Of a stretch of 64,000 nt of DNA, positions 56,464 through 64,000 are shown piece by piece. The stretch covers positions 55,240 through 119,239 of the forward strand of contig PAIP01000036.1 in NCBI GenBank assembly GCA_002704915.1, read 5' to 3'. The translations under genes were made by a program, and so were the position numbers. Below the pieces are notes generated by a model that saw only the letters and a program-made list of their open reading frames with translations, was not told the DNA's origin and did no database searches. Source of the DNA: Parvularcula sp. (GTDB lineage: Bacteria; Pseudomonadota; Alphaproteobacteria; Caulobacterales; Parvularculaceae). Numbering within the stretch: position 1 is the stretch's first letter; each line of letters opens with the position of its first letter.

Positions 56464-56826
56464 ATGAAACATTCGATGAAAAACAAGCTTATCATGGCCG
56501 CCGCGTCGGCGGGCCTTATCCTGTCTGCGGCGGCGCCGTCCGCTCTGGCGGCGAGCGCGCTTGTGGAAAACGCCAAGGACAACTGCATTGTCGGCGAACA
56601 GGCGGACGGCTATCTCGGCGTCGTGGACGGCGCCTCTGCGAGCCCGCAATTGCAGCGCGAAATTCGCGACATCAATCAGCAGCGCAAGACGGCTTACGCC
56701 AATCTCGCCAAGCGCAATGGCGTGACGATTGAAGTCACGGCGGCGCTGACGGCGGAAAAGCTTATGAACCAGGCGACGAGCGGCCAATGCGTGCGCAAAC
56801 AGTCCGGCGAGTGGATCAAGATTTAA
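56464..56826 (+). CDS. ydbL: YdbL-like protein (DUF1318)
   Basis: 120 residues with a signal peptide (IMAAASAGLILSAAAPSALA). The mature part, KDNCIVGEQADGYLGVVDG then REIRDINQQRKTAYANLAKR and AEKLMNQATSGQCVR, is the DUF1318/YdbL pattern. YdbL is a periplasmic chaperone-like partner that keeps YdbH-YnbE complexes from over-multimerising in E. coli. Last gene of the set. Confidence 0.9.
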   Translation: MKHSMKNKLIMAAASAGLILSAAAPSALAASALVENAKDNCIVGEQADGYLGVVDGASASPQLQREIRDINQQRKTAYANLAKRNGVTIEVTAALTAEKLMNQATSGQCVRKQSGEWIKI

Positions 56827-57008
56827 GCTTTGTCCTGACGGGCCCCAATTGATCCCGCCAGCGGGGGAGGAGAAGCTCCAACTGGCGGCAGCGTCCTCTT
56901 CCCCCCTTGCGGGGAGAAGTACCCGCCCCCCGGGTCCGGCTGAAAGCCAGCCCTAGGATAAACTCCGCCGGGGGATGGGGGGCCAAAAGCGGGAAAAAGG
57001 CCCCAATA
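56827..57008. other. G+C-rich intergenic stretch with repeat-like palindromes
   Basis: No gene. CCCGCCAGCGGGGGAGG-like and CCCCCTTGCGGGGAG stretches resemble the palindrome at 12423-12448 and common dispersed intergenic elements. Confidence 0.4.
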
Positions 57009-57014
57009 GTGCGA

Positions 57015-57158
57015 ATGCTTCATACCATCGATGTAACGCGCGACGTTACATTTTTGGACATGCTGCGGCGTCAGCGATTTGCTGAACCCTTAGAATACAA
57101 GGCTTTCGAAGCGATTTTCCGTAAGGCGGGGCCTCAACCCTGGCTCACCGGTGAATAG
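57015..57158 (+). CDS. Possible small protein of unknown function
   Basis: 47 residues from ATG 57015: MLHTIDVTRDVTFLDMLRRQ, then a charged helical stretch ending GPQPWLTGE. A palindrome (57031-57051) sits inside its early codons. No ribosome site stands out, so it may not be translated. Confidence 0.3.
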   Translation: MLHTIDVTRDVTFLDMLRRQRFAEPLEYKAFEAIFRKAGPQPWLTGE

Positions 57159-57695
57159 TTATCCACCCCCTCCGGACCTGCCGTAAACTGCAAGGCAGTC
57201 AAGGCGCGAGAGGCGTTGTCCGGAACCGTCGTTCAGCGGCCTTGACGGCAGTGTGCGGGCGGCGCTTCGCCTTCGCCAGTTGCAACCGGTGTTTTCGCCG
57301 GGGCGAGGGACGGACGAAGCGCTTAGAACCCGGCCGGCCGCTGCAGTCGAGCCTTCGGGGAAGAGGCGGGCCTTCAGTTCCGTTGAAGTTGAAGGACCGT
57401 CGCCGGATGCGATCGATTGGCGGCGCTGTAAAAACTGCGCGCGGGATGTGAAACATCCATGTGCTTCTACCTAGCGATGAGGATGTTTCACGTCCCGCGC
57501 ACCTCTCATCTCATGCGTTCGGGCTCTGCTGAGCCGCGGCGGGATGCGCCCGTGGACCTGAATCCCGAAAATCCCGGCCCCTTTCCGTCAGCGACGCCAG
57601 GCGCTGGAAATTGAAGCCTGACAAACCCGCAAATAGGCGCGCCAGCGAGCGGCGAATCAGGGATAAGAAACGTTCAGCTTTGAAAGTCCGTTCCC
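57159..57695. other. Non-coding region with a 20-bp hairpin upstream of chpT
   Basis: 537 bases without a supported gene. Arms 57439-57458 and 57481-57500 pair over 20 bases (one G-U) around a 22-base loop. Each arm also folds on itself (GGATGT-GAA-ACATCC on the left). Earlier, GTCAAGGC (57198-57205) can pair with GCCTTGAC (57239-57246). It does not match RNase P, tmRNA or SRP RNA landmarks that I know. Confidence 0.5.
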
Positions 57696-58367
57696 ATGTC
57701 CGAAGCCCCGAAATTCGACTCCAACGATCTGACGCCGCCCGATGACGAGGATCCCGATGCGCTGGCGCTTTCGGCGCTGTTATCTTCGCGGGTCTGCCAC
57801 GATCTCATCAACCCGGTGGGCGCGCTGAGCTCGGGCCTTGAGGTGCTCGACGATCCGGCCATGGAAGGCGCCATGCGCGAAGCGGCCATGGACCTCGTGC
57901 GTTCCGGCGCGAAAAAGGCGATTGCGCTCCTTTCCTATGCGCGTCTTGCCTATGGCGCCGCGGGCGGCTTCGGCGCCCAGATCAGTCTTGAGGACGCCCA
58001 GAAAGCCCTGGTCGATCTTTTCGCCATCACCAAGGCCGATCTCGACTGGGGCATCGGCGCCGGGCTGGCGGCGAAGGAAAAAGTGAAAGTGCTCATGGTG
58101 CTCGCTTATGCGGCGGCTGACTGCGTGCCGCGCGGCGGCCTCGTCTCCATCGAAGGCGATATCGACAATTTCACCATCACGGCGACCGGCAAGAAACTCC
58201 TCCTCAATGACGACCTTGTGCGCGCGCTTGGCGGGGACGCCAACGAGATCACGCCCAAGCTGACCCCGGCCTTTATCGCCTCGCGTCTGGTCGAGACGGC
58301 GGGCGGCGCCATCAAGGTGGAGCGCACCGAAGAGGAAGTGATTTTCCGCGCGGCGTTCGGGTCTTAA
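57696..58367 (+). CDS. chpT: Histidine phosphotransferase ChpT
   Basis: 223 residues, cytosolic. It relays phosphate from the hybrid kinase CckA to the cell-cycle regulators CtrA and CpdR. The phospho-His lies in LSSRVCHDLINPVGALSSGL (about residue 33), within a four-helix DHp-like bundle, and a degenerate ATPase-like C-terminus follows (LVSIEGDIDNFTI and on). Identification rests on the ChpT-specific CHDLINPVGA motif. Confidence 0.93.
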   Translation: MSEAPKFDSNDLTPPDDEDPDALALSALLSSRVCHDLINPVGALSSGLEVLDDPAMEGAMREAAMDLVRSGAKKAIALLSYARLAYGAAGGFGAQISLEDAQKALVDLFAITKADLDWGIGAGLAAKEKVKVLMVLAYAAADCVPRGGLVSIEGDIDNFTITATGKKLLLNDDLVRALGGDANEITPKLTPAFIASRLVETAGGAIKVERTEEEVIFRAAFGS

Positions 58368-58460
58368 GCCTGCGTTAACGCTATCCTCATCATGGCGTTA
58401 ATCCGTCGCTAACATCGCCGCGCCACAATAGCGGCAGCCCAACGAACGGATTTTCTAGCT

Positions 58461-58859
58461 ATGCCTGCCTCAAAAACCTGTCTCATTGTGGATGATTCCG
58501 AGCTCATTCGGGAGATTGCCGAGCGCATCATTTTGGATCTCGGTCTTGAAGCCGAAGGCGCGGCCGACGCGGCGGCGGCCATTGAAATCTGCCGGGAGAA
58601 AAAACCGGCGGCGGTGTTTCTCGACTGGGACCTTCCCTCCATGGGGGCGCTCGATTTTCTGCGCGAGGCGGCGTCGCTGGAAGGCGAACGGCCCGCCATC
58701 ATCCTGTGTGCGACGGAAAACGATCATCAGCAATTCACCCTCGCCAAAGCCGCCGGCGCCGCCCATCACATCCTGAAGCCTTTCGATAAGGGCGCGGTGG
58801 CGGCCAAGCTGGCGGAAATCGGGATTATCGATCCTCTCGCTCAAGCGGCGAACAGCTAG
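58461..58859 (+). CDS. Single-domain response regulator
   Basis: 132 residues, receiver domain only. Acidic pocket in CLIVDDSELIREIAERI, phospho-Asp in AVFLDWDLPSMGALDF, Thr in ILCATENDHQQ and Lys in HILKPFD. It lies about 90 bases after chpT, an arrangement I believe is shared with other alphaproteobacteria, and may be linked to the CckA-ChpT relay. Not CpdR by sequence. The gap contains GTTAAC and CGTTAATCC half-sites of the CtrA type. Confidence 0.85.
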   Translation: MPASKTCLIVDDSELIREIAERIILDLGLEAEGAADAAAAIEICREKKPAAVFLDWDLPSMGALDFLREAASLEGERPAIILCATENDHQQFTLAKAAGAAHHILKPFDKGAVAAKLAEIGIIDPLAQAANS

Positions 58860-58934
58860 GCGGCCACAAAATAATCAGTCCTGCCCGCAATTTTGTCATA
58901 GTGCGGTCACGGCGAACGGGTTTATTTGCCAGCC

Positions 58935-59750
58935 ATGTCGCTGATCCAGCTCATCGTTCTCGCCATCATCCAAGGGATTACGGAATTCCTGCCGATTTCG
59001 TCATCGGCGCATCTGATCCTCGCGCCGCTCGCCGTAAAGGACTGGACGGATCAGGGGCCGCTGATCGACATCGCCGCTCATGTGGGCTCGCTTGTGGCCG
59101 TTCTTATTTACTTCCGGGCGGAGACAGCCATGCTGTTTCGCGGCGGAATCGACACGGTCCGGTTCCGGGCGAGCGATGATCGCAAACTTTTTCTGTTCAT
59201 TGCGGCGGCGACCGTTCCGACATTGGCGCTTGCGGCTGTATTTGTCCTGCTCGACATTACCGACGCCCTGCGCTCGCCAGTGGTGATCGGATGGACCAGC
59301 ATCATTTTCGGCATTCTGTTATGGGTCGCCGACCGGTCGACAGGAACGCGCGAAGGGCTCGATCGTATTACCTGGCGTGACGCGCTGACGATTGGTCTTG
59401 CGCAGATGATCGCGCTTGTTCCCGGCGTGTCGCGCTCCGGCATCACTATGACCATGGGCCGGTTTCTCGGTCTTGCGCGAACGGAAGCGGCGCGCTTTTC
59501 CATGCTGCTTGCGATACCGACGATCCTCGCGCTCGGATTTTTCGCCGCTATCGAAATCGCCCGCGAAGGGGCGGGCGCCACAATGTCGGGCGCGGCGATT
59601 GTTGCGGTTCTATCGTTCATTTGCGCCTATGCGGCCATTGCGGCCTTGATGCGTCTGACGCGTTCGATCAGCTTCACGCCTTTCGTGATTTACCGGGTGA
59701 TCTTCGGGATTATTCTGCTGACCATGGCGGGAAGTCTGGCCGCTTCCTGA
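58935..59750 (+). CDS. uppP: Undecaprenyl-diphosphatase
   Basis: About 271 residues, eight membrane helices. It dephosphorylates undecaprenyl pyrophosphate to recycle the lipid carrier for peptidoglycan. Signatures: QGITEFLPISSSAHLIL and VPGVSRSGITMTMGRFLGLA, both catalytic. ATG 58935 is used; TTG 58926 is an alternative. Confidence 0.95.
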   Translation: MSLIQLIVLAIIQGITEFLPISSSAHLILAPLAVKDWTDQGPLIDIAAHVGSLVAVLIYFRAETAMLFRGGIDTVRFRASDDRKLFLFIAAATVPTLALAAVFVLLDITDALRSPVVIGWTSIIFGILLWVADRSTGTREGLDRITWRDALTIGLAQMIALVPGVSRSGITMTMGRFLGLARTEAARFSMLLAIPTILALGFFAAIEIAREGAGATMSGAAIVAVLSFICAYAAIAALMRLTRSISFTPFVIYRVIFGIILLTMAGSLAAS

Positions 59751-59773
59751 AACGCCTTCAGACCGCCGCAAAT

Positions 59774-59796
59774 CCGTCTTGGCTTGGACGGTTTTT
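59774..59796 (+). terminator. Probable terminator after uppP
   Basis: CCGTC-N8-GACGG followed by TTTTT. Short stem. Confidence 0.5.
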
Positions 59797-59798
59797 CT

Positions 59799-59813
59799 GG
59801 TCATGACATGACC
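59799..59813. promoter_or_regulatory. 15-bp dyad upstream of the dehydratase gene
   Basis: GGTCATG-A-CATGACC is a perfect seven-base inverted repeat with one central base, 20 bases before the start codon. A one-base loop cannot form RNA hairpin, so a protein-binding site is likelier. Confidence 0.45.
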
Positions 59814-59833
59814 GTCACCGTTGAAGGCTTGTT

Positions 59834-60841
59834 ATGGATATTTCGCTCGAAAATGCTTCGATCACCGCCGACGGCGTTCGCGCCGCGGCGGCGCGGCTCA
59901 AGGGAAAAGCGGTTCGCACGCCGCTCCTTGAAAGCCAGACTTTAAATGACATCGTCGGCGGGCGCGTTCTCCTGAAGGCCGAGATGTTGCAGCATTACGG
60001 CTCCTTCAAATTCCGGGGCGCTTATAATCTGATCTCACAACTGACCGAGGAAGAGCGGCGCCGGGGCATTCTCGCCTGGTCGTCAGGCAATCACGCCCAA
60101 GGGGTCGCTTTCGCTGCGCGCATGGCGGGCGCCCAAGCCACGATCATCATGCCGGCCGACGCGCCAGCCATCAAAACCGAGAATGTGAAAGCGCTCGGGG
60201 CGGACATTATTTTCTATGACCGTTACAGCGAGGACCGCGAGGCGATCGCCGAGCGCATCATCGCCGAGAAAGGTATGGTGCTGGCGCCGTCATTCGACCA
60301 TCCACATATTATAGAGGGGCAGGGGACGGTTGCGTTGGAAACTGTCGAGGACGCGGAAGCCGGAGGCTTGTCTCTTGATGCCTTCATCATCTGTTGCGGC
60401 GGCGGCGGGCTGACATCGGGCTGCGCGACAATCCTGGAGGATGCGTCTCCCGAAACCCATGTCTGGATTGCAGAGCCTGAGGGATTTGATGAAGCCTGGG
60501 CCTCTATCCGCGATGGCGTCCTGCATCGTGCGGACGTCACTCAGCGTACGATCTGCGACGCCATCGCCACGCCGGCGCCGGGACGGCTGACCTTGCCAAT
60601 CATGAAGCGGCTGGTTCGCGGCGGTCTGACTGTTACGGAGGACGATGTCCGCAAGGCGATGGTTTTTGCCTGGCGCGAGTTGAAACTTGTGGTGGAGCCG
60701 GGCGGGGCCGCTGCGCTCGCAGGGCTGCTCGCGGGCAAGTTTGATACGAAGGGCAAGACCACCGCCGTGACGCTGTCCGGCGGAAATGTGGATCCGCCGC
60801 TCTTCGCCGCAATCCTTGAAGGCCGGCCCGTACCGGTTTGA
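59834..60841 (+). CDS. Threonine/serine dehydratase (PLP fold type II)
   Basis: 335 residues, cytosolic. PLP Lys in YGSFKFRGAYN, substrate loop in AWSSGNHAQGVAFAAR, and phosphate loop CCGGGGLTSG. No C-terminal ACT domain, so it is a catabolic-type threonine ammonia-lyase, serine dehydratase or serine racemase; the sequence does not decide. A dyad upstream suggests regulation. Confidence 0.9.
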   Translation: MDISLENASITADGVRAAAARLKGKAVRTPLLESQTLNDIVGGRVLLKAEMLQHYGSFKFRGAYNLISQLTEEERRRGILAWSSGNHAQGVAFAARMAGAQATIIMPADAPAIKTENVKALGADIIFYDRYSEDREAIAERIIAEKGMVLAPSFDHPHIIEGQGTVALETVEDAEAGGLSLDAFIICCGGGGLTSGCATILEDASPETHVWIAEPEGFDEAWASIRDGVLHRADVTQRTICDAIATPAPGRLTLPIMKRLVRGGLTVTEDDVRKAMVFAWRELKLVVEPGGAAALAGLLAGKFDTKGKTTAVTLSGGNVDPPLFAAILEGRPVPV

Positions 60842-61088
60842 TCATCAGGCTGAGGCGTTCACAAATCCGGGTGGGGAAAAGGCGGTCATTGAACTGTTAC
60901 AAAATATCCCCATATCGAAAATTGTCGGTGATGAAGGGTTTTGTTTCCAAGCGGACAGACCTGCGTCGTTTCCGATGTGTAAAGAAAATCATCGGATTTT
61001 CTTATCCGGCGTTCACGCTTTGCTAGCCAGTTTTCCTGCAAAATCAGCAACACGCCGGATCCAGAAGATCTGATAAAGGAAAAGGCCC

Positions 61089-61385
61089 ATGACTTTGATG
61101 AAAAACGGCGCAATTTTTAATGACGGAGAGCCAAAATCCCTGTCAGCGCGCGATTTCGCAGAGCTGGGGGGGCGCAAGCTGGTATATATCCGCACGGTCG
61201 CCGCTCGTGATGTGCTGGACGATCTTGTCGATGAAGACGGCGAACTGACGGTCGAGATTGAGTATGATGATATTCTGTACTCGGTTCACTCGTCCAATGG
61301 CGAGCGTCTGGCGCTGGTCGGGAATCGCGATCTCGCTTTCGCGGCGGCGCGCCAGTATGAAATGAACCCAGTCAGCGTTCACTGA
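61089..61385 (+). CDS. DUF1150 family protein
   Basis: 98 residues. The ending LALVGNRDLAFAAARQYEMN PVSVH-type tail and the VYIRTVAA stretch are the DUF1150 hallmarks. Found in many alphaproteobacteria, often beside small heat-shock genes. ATG 61089 follows AAAGG. Function unknown. The 247 bases upstream hold no gene. Confidence 0.85.
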   Translation: MTLMKNGAIFNDGEPKSLSARDFAELGGRKLVYIRTVAARDVLDDLVDEDGELTVEIEYDDILYSVHSSNGERLALVGNRDLAFAAARQYEMNPVSVH

Positions 61386-61415
61386 CGGGCTAAGGTTTTC
61401 CCACAATCCTTTGGG

Positions 61416-61880
61416 CTAGGCTGCGTGGTGCTTTTGATCCGCGGTGGCGATGGCGAATAACGCTTCTGCCGAATCGGCGCCGCGAAGTGCTTCGCGAGCG
61501 TGATCATCGCGCAGAAGGCGGGATACTTTCGCGAGCGCCTTCAAATGCGCAGCCGTGGCGTTGGCCGGCGCGAGAAGCATGAAGACCAGGTCCACAGGCT
61601 GATCGTCCAGCGCATCGAAGCTTACAGGAGTTTCGAGCCGTGCAAGGACGCCAATGATCTTACTCAGCCCCTCGATCTTGCCATGAGGCAGGGCGACGCC
61701 GTCGCCAACCCCCGTGGAGCCGAGCTGCTCGCGTTCAAGAAGCGTCGTCATGATATCGGCCGCCGGGCGATCGACGAGACTGCTTGCCTTATCGGCAAGC
61801 GCCTGCAGCGCTTCACGCTTGCAGTTCACCCGGAGGTTGTGGATGACGCCCTGAGGGCTGAGAAGGTCTTCAAGTCCCAT
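61416..61880 (-). CDS. ptsN: Nitrogen-regulatory PTS EIIA component
   Basis: 154 residues, EIIA-Ntr. Phospho-His in GVGDGVALPHGKIEGLSKII, then DLVFMLLAPANATAAHLKAL. It regulates K+ transport, nitrogen and stress functions through phosphorylation state. ATG 61880. It follows hpf and rpoN in a conserved block, on the same strand. Confidence 0.93.
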   Translation of the reverse strand: MGLEDLLSPQGVIHNLRVNCKREALQALADKASSLVDRPAADIMTTLLEREQLGSTGVGDGVALPHGKIEGLSKIIGVLARLETPVSFDALDDQPVDLVFMLLAPANATAAHLKALAKVSRLLRDDHAREALRGADSAEALFAIATADQKHHAA

Positions 61881-62013
61881 TACGCTCACACAAACTCTTT
61901 CACTCGTTCCACATTGCCCCTGAATACGCCAAGCTGTTGAGAAGTTCCCTAAATTCGGTCCCGAGACCAAAAGCGTCGCCCAAGCTGAGCCGCAACGCGC
62001 GCCGCCTTTAGCG

Positions 62014-62592
62014 CTAAGACGCCCCGGGATCAACCCATCCGATATTCCCGTCCCGACGGCGGTAAACCACGTTGATCCGCCCATGTGCGGCGTTTTTGAA
62101 CACCAGGGCTGGCTGCTCGGCGAGGTCGAGCTGCATCACTGCGGCGCCAACCGTCATCTCCCGGAGCGTGGTCTGGCTCTCAGCCACGATTACCGGATTT
62201 GGATCGCCCTCGCTTTGATCGTCCTCTTCTTCCTCGCCAAGAGGCTGAAGCAGGTAATAAGATGCATTTTCGGCCGGCAGCGGTTCCTTGCCGTTGGTAT
62301 GATGGTTTTTGAGACGGCGCTTATACCGGCGAATCCGTTTTTCGAGCTTCGCCAGGCTTTCTTCAAAAGCGCTGTAGGCGTCGCCGCCTTCGCCATGGGC
62401 GGCCAAAAACACGCCAGAGGCGAGATGGGCGGTCACGTCGCAATCGATGAGATGGCGCTCTTTGGAAAAAGTCACGGTCGCTTCGGCGCCGCGATCGAAA
62501 TATTTGTGAACGCTGTCTTCGAGCTTGTCAGAAACATGGACTTGCAGGGCCTCGCCCAGATCCATGTTTTTACCGCTGAGCTGAATGTCCAT
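62014..62592 (-). CDS. hpf: Ribosome hibernation-promoting factor, long form
   Basis: 192 residues. MDIQLSGKNMDLGEALQVHV starts the HPF/RaiA domain (1-100, including RRYKRRLKNHH), and residues 130-190 are the C-terminal dimerisation domain (MQLDLAEQPALVFKNAAHGR), so it is the long form that joins two ribosomes into 100S particles. ATG 62592 has GGAGG upstream. Normally between rpoN and ptsN, as here. Confidence 0.94.
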   Translation of the reverse strand: MDIQLSGKNMDLGEALQVHVSDKLEDSVHKYFDRGAEATVTFSKERHLIDCDVTAHLASGVFLAAHGEGGDAYSAFEESLAKLEKRIRRYKRRLKNHHTNGKEPLPAENASYYLLQPLGEEEEDDQSEGDPNPVIVAESQTTLREMTVGAAVMQLDLAEQPALVFKNAAHGRINVVYRRRDGNIGWVDPGAS

Positions 62593-62671
62593 TGGACCTC
62601 CTGAAACTGGCGGTTCTCTCCCGGATCGCGCCACTGCCATTATATTGGTTCTGGAGGCGCGGATTAAAGGG

Positions 62672-64000
62672 TTAGATCGCGGTTTGCAACATCGCCCGCC
62701 TGCGCTGGACCGAAGAGGGAATATTTAATGTTTCCCGATACTTAGCGACCGTGCGCCGGGCAATATCAACGCCCTCGGCGCGCAGGATTTCGACGATCTT
62801 GTCGTCCGACAGAACGGTGTCTTTGGTCTCGACCTCGATGAGTTCGCGAATGCGGTGCCGGACTGCTTCGGCCGAGTGAGCTTCGCCGCCTGACGAGGAG
62901 GCGATCGAAGCCGTAAAGAAGTATTTCAGTTCGAAAAGACCGCGCGGCGTCGCAATATATTTATTCGACGTGACGCGGGAGATCGTCGATTCGTGCATCT
63001 CGATGGCGTCGGCGACGACTTTCAGATTGAGTGGGCGCAAATGTTTGACGCCATAAGCAAGAAACGCATCCTGCTGCCGGACGATTTCGCTCGCCACCTT
63101 CAGGATTGTCTGCGCGCGCTGATGCAGCGACTTCGCCAGCCAATTAGCGCTGGCAAACTGTTCGGCAATATAGGACTTGTCCTTTTCATCGGCGCCGTTC
63201 ACCGATGAAATCTCCGCATAATAACGTTGGTTGACGAGAATGCGCGGCAGGGTTTCGCTGTTGAGTTCAACCTTCCACCCCCCATCCTGAGACTTGGTCA
63301 CAAAGACGTCGGGCGCAATCGCCTGCACCACGCCGCCGCCATAGGCGTAACCGGGCTTTGGGGTCAGGCCACGCACTTCGGCGATCATGTCGCGAACGTC
63401 CTCTTCGTCCGAATTGGTGGCTTTCACGAGGCCTTTAAGGTCGCCTTTGGCGAGCAGCTCGATGTTCTCGACAAACGCCTGCATAGAAGGATCGTAGCGA
63501 TTGGCGTCGATCAACTGGAGTTTCAGACATTCCTTCAAATCGCGCGCGCCGACGCCCGACGGATCGAAAGCCGTAATCATGGCGTGGGTCTTTTCAACGT
63601 CGGCCAGTTCCGCGCCGAGGCGTTCCGCAACGGTCGGCAGGTCTTCGCGCAGATACCCGGCCTCGTCGATCATATCGATGATGTAAGCGCCAATGAACAA
63701 TTCCATGGGCTCGCGCGTCGCCAGATGCAGCTGCTCGGTCAGATGGTCGGCCAGCGAAATTTCTTTTTTGAGATTGGCGCCGAATTCCTGATCCTCGCCG
63801 TCGAAGCTGCGTCCGGACGGCGCCGACGCCCAGTCATTGGGGCGATAATCGCCGTAAGCGGCGTCGCTGCCCGAGCTGTTGGGGTCAATGTCGTCATATT
63901 CGACGTCAAGCGACTCGCGCGCTTCCTTGGTGTCGGTGCTGTCCGCTTCGCCGGTTTTTGTCGCAGGCTCCGCTTCGGCGGTTTTTTCGCCGCGGCGCTC
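62672..64000 (-). CDS. rpoN: RNA polymerase sigma-54 factor, N-terminus beyond window
   Basis: 442 residues visible; the frame is open to base 64000. Core-binding part FLRELI-type region is seen as ELFIGAYIIDMIDEAGYL... through GVGARDLKECLKLQLIDANR. The helix-turn-helix is at LKVVADAIEMHESTISRVTS, and the RpoN box is ARRTVAKYRETLNIPSSVQ. The visible left part is the acidic linker (TKTGEADSTDTKEARESLD) that follows the activator-binding region. Directs nitrogen- and envelope-related promoters with bEBPs. hpf follows 79 bases later. Confidence 0.95.
   Translation of the reverse strand, partial: ERRGEKTAEAEPATKTGEADSTDTKEARESLDVEYDDIDPNSSGSDAAYGDYRPNDWASAPSGRSFDGEDQEFGANLKKEISLADHLTEQLHLATREPMELFIGAYIIDMIDEAGYLREDLPTVAERLGAELADVEKTHAMITAFDPSGVGARDLKECLKLQLIDANRYDPSMQAFVENIELLAKGDLKGLVKATNSDEEDVRDMIAEVRGLTPKPGYAYGGGVVQAIAPDVFVTKSQDGGWKVELNSETLPRILVNQRYYAEISSVNGADEKDKSYIAEQFASANWLAKSLHQRAQTILKVASEIVRQQDAFLAYGVKHLRPLNLKVVADAIEMHESTISRVTSNKYIATPRGLFELKYFFTASIASSSGGEAHSAEAVRHRIRELIEVETKDTVLSDDKIVEILRAEGVDIARRTVAKYRETLNIPSSVQRRRAMLQTAI

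Noticed and set aside
57439..57500. Possible parS sites (TGTTTCAC / GTGAAACA) in the hairpin arms
   Set aside because: Each arm has only a half-site; the 16-base palindrome TGTTTCACGTGAAACA is matched at 11 of 16 positions, too few for ParB.
57190..57500. RNase P, tmRNA or SRP RNA in the gap before chpT
   Set aside because: No GAGGAAAGUCC, no tag reading frame and no SRP loop landmark could be found.

Overview
The window is a 64 kb stretch of high-GC chromosome from an alphaproteobacterium. The markers are chpT (the CtrA-pathway phosphotransferase), mipZ, the DUF1467/DUF1489/DUF1150 families, the order nuoN-birA-coaX-rnj, and the rpoN-hpf-ptsN block. A Caulobacterales/Hyphomonadales/Parvularculales-like organism fits best, but that placement is inference. 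I see no tRNA, rRNA, CRISPR array, transposase or prophage block, and the window is mainly core chromosome.

Layout. 1-5701: histidine utilisation, with hutF-hutC leftward and hutH-hutG-hutU rightward from a shared 90-bp promoter region that holds a likely HutC operator. HutF with HutG means formiminoglutamate is degraded through N-formylglutamate; hutI is not in the window. 5789-6355: a cytochrome c lipoprotein. 6554-33217: all fourteen subunits of respiratory complex I (nuoA to nuoN) in canonical order, spread over about 27 kb because unrelated genes interrupt the cluster. The interlopers include A+T-rich orphan membrane proteins, a triple TonB-C-like protein, a frameshifted DUF1579-like gene, an HU protein with a histone-H1-like tail, tandem DUF2807 proteins, and three genes on the opposite strand. 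33221-36638: birA, coaX, rnj and a DUF1467 gene, tightly coupled behind nuoN.

36752-46726: mgtE, a frameshifted proline-rich gene with a PEP-CTERM-like tail, a membrane-anchored lysozyme, DUF1489, a SPOR lipoprotein, a PapD-like chaperone, mipZ, a J-domain protein, an HxlR regulator divergent from a DsbA-family isomerase, and a diguanylate cyclase. 46858-53105: a DEAD-box helicase, a small secreted protein made of SFPDLK repeats, a GT87-like membrane protein, an acidic repeat protein and an M23 peptidase. 53296-56826: a ydbH-ynbE-ydbL set (inter-membrane lipid transport). 57159-57695 is non-coding and carries a 20-bp hairpin. 57696-64000: chpT, a receiver protein, uppP, a threonine/serine dehydratase, DUF1150, ptsN, hpf and the C-terminal part of rpoN, which runs off the right edge.

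Working together: the hut genes feed glutamate into central metabolism, complex I drives respiration, mipZ/chpT/c-di-GMP genes serve the cell cycle, and SPOR, M23, lysozyme, uppP and ydbH-ynbE-ydbL serve the envelope. The most unusual items are the SFPDLK repeat protein, the triple TonB-C-like protein, the interrupted nuo cluster, two clean frameshifts, and several strong dyads next to regulators. I did not find a convincing new multi-gene defence or mobile system.
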